Below are positions 15,362 to 21,622 of a DNA stretch of 32,188 nt, piece by piece. The translations under genes were made by a program, and so were the position numbers. The notes under the pieces are model-generated. The model had not been told where the DNA came from. It saw only the letters and a list, made by a program, of their open reading frames with translations, and ran no database searches. Numbering within the stretch: position 1 is the first letter of the stretch; each line of letters begins with the position of its first letter. Source of the stretch: Acidimicrobiaceae bacterium (lineage in GTDB: Bacteria; Actinomycetota; Acidimicrobiia; Acidimicrobiales; RAAP-2); contig DAHVAJ010000098.1 of assembly GCA_027314705.1 (NCBI GenBank), positions 1 to 32,188 of the forward strand. Reading direction: 5' to 3'.

Positions 15362-15734
15362 GTTCGGCCAACCGTTCCCGGGACGCCCGTCCTTGCGGGG
15401 TGGCCGCCGCGGCCAGCAGGTCGAGGACGACGCCCATGTCCCCGACGACCTTGAGACGGCCCTGCATGAAGGCCACGTCCGGCTCGAGCTCGGCCCGGGC
15501 GAGGGCCTGGGCGTCGTCCCACCCGAGGGTGAGCGTCACGTCCGGGTCCTCGAGCGGTCCGGGGCCCCGGGCGGCGAGCCGCCCGTCCTCGTAGGAGCGG
15601 TGGGTGGCCGCCTCGCCGTCGGGTCCGCCGGTCACGAGGACGAGCACCCGGGCCGTCAGGCCGGCGGGCACCGGCGCCGCCTCGGCCACGTCCCGCGTGG
15701 CCGCGAACCACGGCTCGCTCGGCCAGGTCGGCAC
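15348..15734 (-). CDS. SCP2-like sterol/lipid-binding protein
   Basis: This 128-residue protein has the fold order of sterol-carrier-protein-2 domains: VLVLVTGGPDGEAATHRSYEDGRL (strands), then DPDVTLTLGWDDAQALARAELEPDVAFMQGRLKVVGDMGVVLDLLAAAATP, where the xAFMxGRLKVxGD segment is the family's best-conserved stretch. SCP2 proteins bind hydrophobic ligands such as fatty acyl-CoA or sterols in the cytosol. It begins at a GTG 12 nt after the stop of the Mca-like gene and is likely co-transcribed with it. The functional link to mycothiol metabolism is not obvious. Confidence 0.8.
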   Translation of the reverse strand: MPTWPSEPWFAATRDVAEAAPVPAGLTARVLVLVTGGPDGEAATHRSYEDGRLAARGPGPLEDPDVTLTLGWDDAQALARAELEPDVAFMQGRLKVVGDMGVVLDLLAAAATPQGRASRERLAELSAG

Positions 15735-15746
15735 GCCGGACCCCGT

Positions 15747-16655
15747 TCAGGCCCCGGACCCGACGGCCACGGCCAACCCGGCGAAGAGGTCGGTCTCCGC
15801 CGGGCCGTCGGCGTCGGGCTCGACGGGCCGGCCGTCGGCACCCTTCACGAAGGCCAGGCGGTAGTCGTCGTGGGGGTGGATCCCGGCCATCACCTCGGGG
15901 GGCAGGCCGAACCAGAATTTGGAGGTGGGGTCGACCTGGGTGGCGTGGGCCAGCAGGGCGCGGCGCCGCACGTCGGCGTAGGCGGCGATGTCGACGACGG
16001 CGGTGGGCACCTCCTCGGGGGCCTCGTCCCACCGCTTGCGCCACGCCTCGTCGAAGGGCGACTCCAGGCCGAGGTCCACGAACTTGGCGTGGAGGGCCCG
16101 GAAGCGGGCCACCGTGGCGACCGTGTAGTAGAGCTTGTCCGGCAGGAACGGCGGGCCCGCGTCGGGGTGGGCGTCGGGGTCGCCCGCCGCCCGCCAGGCG
16201 GCGACGCCGACGTCGTGGACGCGCAGGTGGTCGGGGTGGGGGTAGCTCGACTGCTCGTCGCCGTAGACCACCATCACCTGAGGACGCACCCTGCGGACCA
16301 CCGCCACCAGGCGGCCGACCGCCTCGTCCAGGGGGGCGGCGGCGAAGCTGGCCGGGTTGGCGTTGGCCTCGGCGCCGGGCATGCCCGAGTCGCGGTAGCC
16401 GAGGCGGACCACCTCGTCGTAGCCGATGACGGCGGCCGCCTGGTCGAGCTCCCGGCGCCGGACGGCGGCCAGGTCGTTCCGGACCTCGGGGGTGTCGAGG
16501 GCCGGATTGAGGATGTCGCCCTCCTCCCCCCCGGTGCAGCAGACGAGCACCGTCCGGACCCCGGCGGCGTGGTAGCGGGCGACCGTTCCCGCCCCCTTCG
16601 AGGACTCGTCGTCGGGGTGGGCGTGCACGGTGAGGAGGCAGGGCGCGTCGGGCAC
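15747..16655 (-). CDS. mca: Mycothiol S-conjugate amidase-like protein
   Basis: This 302-residue zinc amidase of the PIG-L/LmbE family cleaves mycothiol S-conjugates to a mercapturic acid and GlcN-inositol, detoxifying electrophiles. Diagnostic segments: TVHAHPDDESSKGAGTVARY (His13, Asp16 zinc ligands), VLVCCTGGEEGDILNPALDTPEV, LGYRDSGMPG, NPASFAAAPLDEAVGRLV and QSSYPHPDHLRVHDVG (His140, His143). ESSKGAGT and GDILNPA favour Mca over MshB. The start is a GTG exactly 7 nt after TAGCGT, so leaderless; no ribosome site fits an upstream codon. It diverges from pspA, and an SCP2-like gene follows. Confidence 0.87.
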   Translation of the reverse strand: MPDAPCLLTVHAHPDDESSKGAGTVARYHAAGVRTVLVCCTGGEEGDILNPALDTPEVRNDLAAVRRRELDQAAAVIGYDEVVRLGYRDSGMPGAEANANPASFAAAPLDEAVGRLVAVVRRVRPQVMVVYGDEQSSYPHPDHLRVHDVGVAAWRAAGDPDAHPDAGPPFLPDKLYYTVATVARFRALHAKFVDLGLESPFDEAWRKRWDEAPEEVPTAVVDIAAYADVRRRALLAHATQVDPTSKFWFGLPPEVMAGIHPHDDYRLAFVKGADGRPVEPDADGPAETDLFAGLAVAVGSGA

Positions 16656-16662
16656 GCCGATC

Positions 16663-16668
16663 ACGCTA
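16663..16668 (-). promoter_or_regulatory. -10 hexamer TAGCGT for mca (leaderless)
   Basis: Minus-strand TAGCGT with 7 nt to the GTG at 16655; it lies back to back with the pspA promoter. Confidence 0.6.
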
Positions 16669-16684
16669 CCGGGCCACCGGGCCC

Positions 16685-16690
16685 TACACT
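16685..16690 (+). promoter_or_regulatory. -10 hexamer TACACT for the psp operon
   Basis: TACACT would start transcription near 16697, giving a leader of about 25 nt that includes AAAGGA before the pspA ATG. Unlike many neighbours this gene has a leader and a ribosome site. Confidence 0.52.
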
Positions 16691-16721
16691 GCAGGAGAGC
16701 GCAGACAAAGGACCGGTGGCC

Positions 16722-17468
16722 ATGGGCGTGATGAAGCGGATGTCGGAGATCTTCCAGGCCAAGACCAACAAACTGCTGGACAAGGCCGAGGACCCCCGGG
16801 AGTCCCTCGACCTCTCCTACCAGAAGCAACTGGAGAGCCTCACCAAGGTCCGCCGCAGCGTGGCCGACGTGACCACGGCCAAGAAGCGCATCGAGCTCCA
16901 GGCCACCCAGCTCCAGCAGCAGGCCGACAAGCTCCAGCAACAGGCCAAGGCCGCCCTCAGCCAGGGCAACGAGGACCTCGCGAGGGAGGCCCTCAGCCGA
17001 CGGGCCACCCTCGCCGGCCAGCTCACCGACCTGCAGTCCCAGCACGAGCAGGTGGCCGGCCAGGAGCAGAAGCTCATCGCCACGGCCCAGAACCTCCAGA
17101 CCCAGGTCGACTCCTTCCGCACCCGGAAGGAGACCATGAAGGCCACGTACACCGCGGCCGAAGCGCAGACCAAGATCGGCGAGGCCGTCTCGGGCATCTC
17201 GGAGTCGATGAGCGACGCCGGCCTGTCCATGCAGCGGGCCCAGGACAAGATCGACTCCATGCAGGCCCGGGCCGGGGCCATGGACGAGCTGCTGGCGTCG
17301 GGGGCCCTGACCGACCTCACCCACCCGGTCGACGACATCCAGGCCCAGCTCGACCAGGTCTCCTCCTCGTCCACGGTCGACGCCGATCTGGCCGCCCTCA
17401 AGGCCGAGCTCGGCACCGGGCCCGCGGCCGAGCTGGGGCCGGCCGAGACGCCCGGGGCCGGGTCGTGA
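16722..17468 (+). CDS. pspA: Phage shock protein A (PspA/IM30 family)
   Basis: This 248-residue protein is almost entirely coiled coil, as in the PspA/IM30/ESCRT-III family. It begins MGVMKRMSEIFQAKTNKLLDKAEDP, the amphipathic membrane-binding helix, then SLDLSYQKQLESLTKVRRSVADV and long Gln/Lys-rich helices (LQQQADKLQQQAKAALSQGNEDLAREALSRRA), with a closing SMQARAGAMDELLASGALTD helix. PspA binds stressed inner membrane, limits proton leak and remodels lipid. AAGGA lies upstream; a second ATG at 16731 is possible. The stop overlaps the pspAA start (GTGA). In actinobacteria, PspA is encoded with PspAA, HtpX and PspAB as here. Confidence 0.92.
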   Translation: MGVMKRMSEIFQAKTNKLLDKAEDPRESLDLSYQKQLESLTKVRRSVADVTTAKKRIELQATQLQQQADKLQQQAKAALSQGNEDLAREALSRRATLAGQLTDLQSQHEQVAGQEQKLIATAQNLQTQVDSFRTRKETMKATYTAAEAQTKIGEAVSGISESMSDAGLSMQRAQDKIDSMQARAGAMDELLASGALTDLTHPVDDIQAQLDQVSSSSTVDADLAALKAELGTGPAAELGPAETPGAGS

Positions 17469-17743
17469 TCGTCCGCATCCTGGGCGAGGGCCAGTTCGAG
17501 GTGGCCGACGACCGCCGTGGCGTCCTCGAGGAGCTCGACGCCCGACTCGACGGGGCCGTCGAGTCCGGGGACGACACCGCCTTCGTGGCCGCCCTCGACG
17601 CCGTCATCGCCGAGATCCGGACCCACGGGGTCCTCCTCCCCTCCCACGCCCTGACCGCGTCCGACCTGGTGGTTCCGTTCCCCGATGCCACCGTGTCGGA
17701 GGCCCGCGGCCTGCTCGAGCCCGAGACCACCGACGAGTCCTGA
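17465..17743 (+). CDS. pspAA: PspA-associated protein PspAA
   Basis: This 92-residue protein begins MIVRILGEGQFEVADDRRGVLEELDARLDGAVESGDDTAFVAALDAVI and contains LPSHALTASDLVVPFPDATVSEARGLL. The IVRILGEGQ(F/Y)xV start and the SDLVVPFPDATV block are typical of PspAA, a small partner always found beside PspA in actinobacteria and related groups. It is thought to interact with the PspA membrane complex; its biochemistry is not known. The GTG overlaps the pspA stop. htpX starts 17 nt downstream. Confidence 0.88.
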   Translation: MIVRILGEGQFEVADDRRGVLEELDARLDGAVESGDDTAFVAALDAVIAEIRTHGVLLPSHALTASDLVVPFPDATVSEARGLLEPETTDES

Positions 17744-17760
17744 GGCCTGAGGCAGCCCCC

Positions 17761-18684
17761 GTGACCACCGCCCGCAACATCCCGAACGACCGGGGCCTGA
17801 GCCTGCGCATGTTCGTCACCGGCCTGCTCATCGTGCTCCTCTACGGCGCGGTGATCGGCCTCCTCATCGCCGTGGGGATCTCCTACTCGATCGTCCTGGT
17901 GCTGGCGGCCGGCCTGCTGTTCGCCCAGTACTGGTTCTCCGACAAGATCGCCCTCTTCGGCATGGGCGGCCGCATCGTCACCCGCGAGCAGGCCCCCCAG
18001 CTGCACGGGGCCATCGACCGCCTGTGCGCCATGGCCGACATGAAGAAGCCACGGGTGGCCGTGGCCGACACCGACGTGCCCAACGCCTTCGCCACCGGGC
18101 GGAGCCCCAACAGTGCCGTGGTGTGCGCCACCACCGGCCTCATGCGCCGCCTCGACGAGCCCGAGCTCGAGGCCGTGCTGGCCCACGAGCTCTCCCACGT
18201 CGCCCACCGCGACGTGGCCGTGATGACCATCGCCAGCTTCCTCGGGATGGTGGCCGGGATGATCACCCGCATCATGCTGTGGACGGGGCTCATGGGCGGG
18301 TTCGGCAACGACAGCAACGACAACCAGAACGCCGCCCTGGTCGAACTGGCCGTGCTGGCCGTGTCGGTCGTGGTCTACGCCATCAGCTTCCTGCTCACCA
18401 TGGCCCTCTCCCGCTACCGCGAGCTGGCCGCCGACCGCTCGGGGGCCATCCTGACCGGCCAGCCCTCGATCCTGGCCTCGGCCCTCGTGAAGGTGACCGG
18501 GGAGATGTCCCGCATCCCGACCCGGGACCTGCGCTCGGCCGAGAGCTTCAACGCCTTCTTCTTCACCCCGGCGATCGCCAAGAGCGGGGTCAGCCTGTCG
18601 ACGCTCTTCTCCACCCATCCCTCGCTCGACCAGCGCCTGGCCCAACTGGCCCGCATCGAGGCCGAGCTGGGCAAGCCCTCGTGA
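17761..18684 (+). CDS. htpX: HtpX-like membrane zinc metalloprotease
   Basis: This 307-residue protein is an M48-family membrane protease. It has two N-terminal membrane helices (LIVLLYGAVIGLLIAVG and IVLVLAAGLLFAQYWF), a zinc motif HELSH at 142-146, and further membrane segments around MTIASFLGMVAGMITRIML and VELAVLAVSVVVYAISFLL. The third zinc ligand is Glu221 in YRELAADRSG. PNAFATGRSPNSAVVCATTGLM is the conserved N-terminal core. HtpX degrades misfolded membrane proteins. Its place between pspAA and pspAB fits an envelope-stress operon. The C-terminal FFTPAIAKSGVSLSTLFSTHPSLDQRLAQL is characteristic. Confidence 0.93.
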   Translation: MTTARNIPNDRGLSLRMFVTGLLIVLLYGAVIGLLIAVGISYSIVLVLAAGLLFAQYWFSDKIALFGMGGRIVTREQAPQLHGAIDRLCAMADMKKPRVAVADTDVPNAFATGRSPNSAVVCATTGLMRRLDEPELEAVLAHELSHVAHRDVAVMTIASFLGMVAGMITRIMLWTGLMGGFGNDSNDNQNAALVELAVLAVSVVVYAISFLLTMALSRYRELAADRSGAILTGQPSILASALVKVTGEMSRIPTRDLRSAESFNAFFFTPAIAKSGVSLSTLFSTHPSLDQRLAQLARIEAELGKPS

Positions 18685-18716
18685 GCCGTCCCGGCGACGG
18701 GACCTGAGGGGCCCGG

Positions 18717-19334
18717 ATGGGCCTCTTCGACTCGATCCTCGGTCGGACCAAGCCGGTCCAGGCCGACCTCGACGAGCTGTTCGGCCTGCCCTCGGCCTCG
18801 GTCACCCTGCAGAGCGCGGCCGGGATGTCCTGCTCGGGCCACGCCGGCGTCTGCTTCAAGCCCCCCACCGGCCAGGGCTTCGCCGAGATGCAGCAGGAGA
18901 TCGTGTCCCTCCTGGAGATGGACGGGGCCGCCGACCTCAAGCGGGCCGAGGACAGCTTCGGCTACCACTGGCTGGTGGTGGAGGACGCCGACATCGAGGC
19001 CCTGGTCACCCGGGTCCACCTCGTCAACTCGTCACTGTCCGACGCCGGTTGGGGTCCCCAGCTCCTCTGTTCGGTCTTCGGCCTGGCCCAGCTGCCCACG
19101 GGCCCGTCGGGCGACGACGGGACCGGCACCGTCGGGCCGGGCCGGGTGCGCCCCTCGACCGCGTACCTCGTCTACCTCTTCAAACGGGGGACCTTCTACC
19201 CCTTCGTCCCGGCCGGCCGCGAACAGCGCGACCTCGAGCAGGAGTTGCGCCTGAAGAGCCTGGTCGCCGACGACCTCGCCGTCGAGGCCGACCTCGACCG
19301 GTGGTTCCCCCTCTGGGACCTGCCGGTCGAGTGA
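18717..19334 (+). CDS. pspAB: PspA-associated protein PspAB
   Basis: This 205-residue soluble protein begins MGLFDSILGRTKPVQADLDELFGLPSA and includes CFKPPTGQGFAEMQQEI, DSFGYHWLVVED and TRVHLVNSSLSDAGWGPQLLCSVFGL, followed by an acidic loop and YLVYLFKRGTFYPFVP. These blocks match PspAB, the fourth gene of the actinobacterial psp-htpX cluster. Its role is unknown but is linked to PspA and HtpX by constant gene order. The ATG follows the htpX stop by 32 nt with a GGGG-rich ribosome site. Its stop overlaps a small reading frame (GTGA) at 19331. Confidence 0.86.
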   Translation: MGLFDSILGRTKPVQADLDELFGLPSASVTLQSAAGMSCSGHAGVCFKPPTGQGFAEMQQEIVSLLEMDGAADLKRAEDSFGYHWLVVEDADIEALVTRVHLVNSSLSDAGWGPQLLCSVFGLAQLPTGPSGDDGTGTVGPGRVRPSTAYLVYLFKRGTFYPFVPAGREQRDLEQELRLKSLVADDLAVEADLDRWFPLWDLPVE

Positions 19335-19525
19335 CCGGGAGGCCGGTGGGCGGTCCACCCGACTTCTCCCTGGTGGGGGTGGTCGCCCCGCTGGGCACCG
19401 CACTGGCCGCCGCCGCGGCCCCGGCCGTCCTCCCCCCCGACGGCACCGATCTCCGGCTCGTCCGCACGGCCGCCACCGCCCGGGCCGTGGCCGCCCTCCG
19501 GGCGGCCGGTCACACCGGCACCTGA
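19331..19525 (+). CDS. Possible fifth gene of the psp cluster (64 aa)
   Basis: The GTG at 19331 overlaps the pspAB stop codon (GTGA) and opens a frame of 64 codons. The product VTGRPVGGPPDFSLVGVV continues with a hydrophobic APLGTALAAAAAPAVLP and ends TARAVAALRAAGHTGT. I recognise no family. The hydrophobic run is too Ala-rich to be a sure membrane segment. The coupling geometry is the same as for pspA/pspAA, which supports translation, but the frame could be chance in such GC-rich DNA. Confidence 0.38.
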   Translation: MTGRPVGGPPDFSLVGVVAPLGTALAAAAAPAVLPPDGTDLRLVRTAATARAVAALRAAGHTGT

Positions 19526-19542
19526 CCCCCGCGACCTGTCTC

Positions 19543-19559
19543 GACCACGGAGAGTGGTC
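19543..19559 (+). terminator. Hairpin after the psp operon
   Basis: GACCAC and GTGGTC pair perfectly around GGAGA, 18 nt after the last stop codon. There is no T-run, so it may be a non-classical terminator. Confidence 0.5.
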
Positions 19560-19683
19560 ACTCCGAACTGCCGCGAGGGCCGCCGGGCCCACCCCCGTTG
19601 ACCTGGGGATGCCCGTCGGACCCCCCGGCCACCGGGGCCGGGCCCGGCCCCGGTCCGGTGCCGGCGCGCCGCCTCCCCGACGG

Positions 19684-19702
19684 GCACCACTACACTTGGT
19701 GC
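19684..19702 (+). promoter_or_regulatory. -10 box TACACT inside a 6-bp inverted repeat
   Basis: GCACCA and TGGTGC flank CTACACT; the TANNNT hexamer TACACT (19691-19696) lies exactly in the middle. Transcription would start near 19700-19703 and run through the folded leader into the Rpf-like gene. The symmetric flanks could be an operator. The region 19560-19683 holds GC-rich sequence in which I see nothing. Confidence 0.5.
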
Positions 19703-19868
19703 TTCGGCCTAGCCACGTCGGCTCAGCGGCCCGGCCGGCGCCTTCGACGCCGGCCCGCCCCTGGCGGAGGCCCGGACCAACCCTGCAGGAGCGATTCACG
19801 CACCAACGTCTCCACTCGGACGTACCACCCGCGAGCACACCCAGGCTCTCGTAGGAGGCCGGCGCACC
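19698..19868 (+). ncRNA. Structured RNA leader of the Rpf-like gene, riboswitch-like
   Basis: The ends GGTGCTTCGGCCT (19698-19710) and AGGCCGGCGCACC (19856-19868) form 12 of 13 possible pairs, including one G-U, around a 145-nt interior. Inside are a short hairpin (AGCC/GGCT, 19711-19723), a long hairpin at 19724-19763 built on GGCCGGCG/CGCCGGCC with a second stem below it, a hairpin ACGTC/GACGT (19806-19823) and GAGC/GCTC (19833-19848). The 3' strand of the closing stem can instead pair with GGTGC at 19875-19879, which gives a switch. Rpf-type genes in actinobacteria often carry ydaO (c-di-AMP) riboswitches; GCAGGAGCG and CTCGTAGG recall parts of it, but GGGGACCCA and GTGAATC blocks are absent. 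Confidence 0.55.
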
Positions 19869-19988
19869 CTTCCCGGTGCCCGGCTGGGGTTTTGAATGCA
19901 TTGACGTGGGGTCCACCCAACCAGAAGAGAGTCGGCGCGCGCCCGCACGGCGGGCCCGCCCCGGCCGACCACGGAAAGGTCACCCTCG
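19869..19988 (+). other. Downstream leader with possible expression platform
   Basis: This stretch holds GGTGC (19875-19879), able to compete for the closing stem of the leader, then CGGCTGGGG followed by four T residues (19890-19893) as a weak termination signal, and AAAGG 9 nt before the ATG at 19989. I see no reading frame of note. Confidence 0.4.
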
Positions 19989-21284
19989 ATGCATTCATCG
20001 ATTCCTGTCACCCGTACGCGCGCGCGCACCCGTCCGGCCCCACCGGCCGGCCGCGCCCTCCCCACCACGACCGCTACCTCCGCCGCCACCGGCGCCGGAC
20101 CGACCACCAACGCCGTTCGGCGCCGCAGGCGGGCCGCGGCCCGCCTGGCCGCGGCCGCCTCGGCCCTGGCCGTGGCCGCCGTCGCCGCCCCGGCCACCGC
20201 CTACGGGGCCCCCCTGCCGACCGGCCAGGGGGTCGTGCTCAACGCCCCCATCGTGGGTGCCGCCGTGGCCCCCGGTGGGCGCGGCTACTGGGAGGTCGCC
20301 CTCGACGGCGGGGTGTTCGCCTTCGGCGACGCCGGCTTCTACGGCTCGACCGGCGGGATGCACCTCACCAGCCCGATCGTCGGGATCCAGCCCACCCCCG
20401 ACGGGCGCGGCTACTGGGAGGTCGCCCTCGACGGCGGGGTGTTCGCCTTCGGCGACGCCGGCTTCTACGGCTCGACCGGCGGTACCCCGCTGCACAGCCC
20501 GATCGTCAAGCTGGCGCCCACGGCCGACGGCCGCGGCTACTGGCTGGTCGGCGCCGACGGCGGGGTGTTCGCCTTCGGCGACGCCGGGTTCCACGGCTCG
20601 GCCACCGGCGTGGCCACGGCCCCGGTGGTCGGCATCGCCCCGACCCGCGACGGGCGCGGCTACTGGCTGGCGTCCTCCGACGGCTCGGTGTTCGCCTTCG
20701 GCGACGCCGGCTACGGGGGCCGGGCCGCCCCCACCACCCAGGTGGTGGGCATCACCGCCGGGACCCGGGGCTACCGACTGGCCACCGCCGACGGCGGGGT
20801 CTACGCCTACGGCGGTGCCGGGTTCCACGGATCCCTCGACGGCCGGCCCCTCAACCGGCCCGTGGTGGGGACGTCGGCCACGGCCGGCGGGTACCTGGAC
20901 GTGGCCGCCGACGGCGGGGTCTTCACCTTCGGCTCGGTCGGCTTCTACGGCTCGCTGGGTGGGAGCACCCTCCGGTCGGCACCCGGCCCGGCCGCCGTGG
21001 TGGCCCCCTCGGGCACCGGCATCACCGACGCCCAGCGGGCGGCCTGGTACCGGGTCAACGGGTGCGAGGAGGGGGGCCGCTGGAACGTCGAGGGCACTGC
21101 CTTCGCCGGCGGTCTGGGCTTCTCCCGGGCCAACTGGGCCCAGTTCAACACGTTCGGCTATCCGGCCGACGCCGCTCTGGCCACGCCCGACCAGCAGATC
21201 CGGGTGGCGGTGGCCTTCGCCGTCCACTACTGGGGCGATCCCAACGCCGCCCCCGACCAGAACGGCTGCACCGGCGGCTACTGA
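19989..21284 (+). CDS. Exported repeat protein with Rpf-like lytic transglycosylase domain
   Basis: This 431-residue protein has a long signal peptide with RRRRR at 44-48 and a hydrophobic run to about 71 (cleavage near ATA-YGA). Residues 85-330 hold seven repeats of about 40 residues of the form RGYWEVALDGGVFAFGDAGF, which probably fold as a beta-propeller; the later copies are more diverged. Residues 345-431 (WYRVNGCEEGGRW to NGCTGGY) match the lysozyme-like resuscitation-promoting-factor domain: catalytic Glu360 after Cys359, GGLGFSRANWAQF, and a final Cys427 for the disulfide. It should cleave peptidoglycan outside the cell, with the propeller as a binding module. The folded RNA leader suggests regulated expression. 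Its end overlaps the convergent pterin dehydratase gene by 7 nt. Confidence 0.87.
   Translation: MHSSIPVTRTRARTRPAPPAGRALPTTTATSAATGAGPTTNAVRRRRRAAARLAAAASALAVAAVAAPATAYGAPLPTGQGVVLNAPIVGAAVAPGGRGYWEVALDGGVFAFGDAGFYGSTGGMHLTSPIVGIQPTPDGRGYWEVALDGGVFAFGDAGFYGSTGGTPLHSPIVKLAPTADGRGYWLVGADGGVFAFGDAGFHGSATGVATAPVVGIAPTRDGRGYWLASSDGSVFAFGDAGYGGRAAPTTQVVGITAGTRGYRLATADGGVYAYGGAGFHGSLDGRPLNRPVVGTSATAGGYLDVAADGGVFTFGSVGFYGSLGGSTLRSAPGPAAVVAPSGTGITDAQRAAWYRVNGCEEGGRWNVEGTAFAGGLGFSRANWAQFNTFGYPADAALATPDQQIRVAVAFAVHYWGDPNAAPDQNGCTGGY
20277..20482 (+). repeat. 80-bp identical direct repeat within the propeller region
   Basis: Positions 20277-20356 and 20403-20482 are identical over 80 bp with a period of 126 bp (42 codons), encoding two successive repeats. 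Synonymous identity this long suggests a recent duplication or gene conversion within the array, and such sequence is prone to slippage and assembly errors. Confidence 0.85.
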
Positions 21285-21622
21285 GCCGCCCGGCCCCCGG
21301 TCGCCCCGGACCCCGACGGCGGGGTCCGGGCGACCGCGGCGTCGATGTCCCGGGCCAGGGCCAGATCGAGGGTGGTGATGCCGCCGGCGTCATGGGTCAG
21401 GAGCGCCAGGGTCACCCGCCGGTACCGGAGGTCGATGTCCGGGTGGTGGTCGGCCGCCTCGGCCAGCTCGCCGACCTCGGCCACGAGGGTCAGGGCGTCA
21501 CGGAAGGTGGCGCACTCGACGGTGCGGCACAGCCGGCCCCCGACCAGGGTCCACGCCGGGGCGTCCGGGGCCGCCAGGGCGGCGGCCACCTCGGCCTCGG
21601 AGAGCGCCGTGGGTCGGACCAC
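21278..21622 (-). CDS. Pterin-4a-carbinolamine dehydratase (PCD/DCoH)
   Basis: This 114-residue protein has the dehydratase signature: CATFRDALTLVAEVGELAEAADHHPDIDLRYRRVTLALLTHDAGGITTLDLALARDID, with the His-His-Pro-Asp motif (HHPDI) and the later His in LLTHDAGGIT that form the active site. The enzyme recycles the oxidised pterin of aromatic amino-acid hydroxylases; in bacteria without such a hydroxylase its role is uncertain. The GTG follows directly on the P450 stop codon (TGAGTG), so it is probably co-translated with it. A functional link with the P450 is not known. It overlaps the end of the Rpf-like gene tail to tail. Confidence 0.88.
   Translation of the reverse strand: MVRPTALSEAEVAAALAAPDAPAWTLVGGRLCRTVECATFRDALTLVAEVGELAEAADHHPDIDLRYRRVTLALLTHDAGGITTLDLALARDIDAAVARTPPSGSGATGGRAAQ

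Noticed and set aside
19698..19868. Confident naming of the leader as a ydaO riboswitch or as a tRNA-like element
   Set aside because: The two central ydaO sequence blocks are absent, and no tRNA arms or TTCGA loop in the right place can be drawn.
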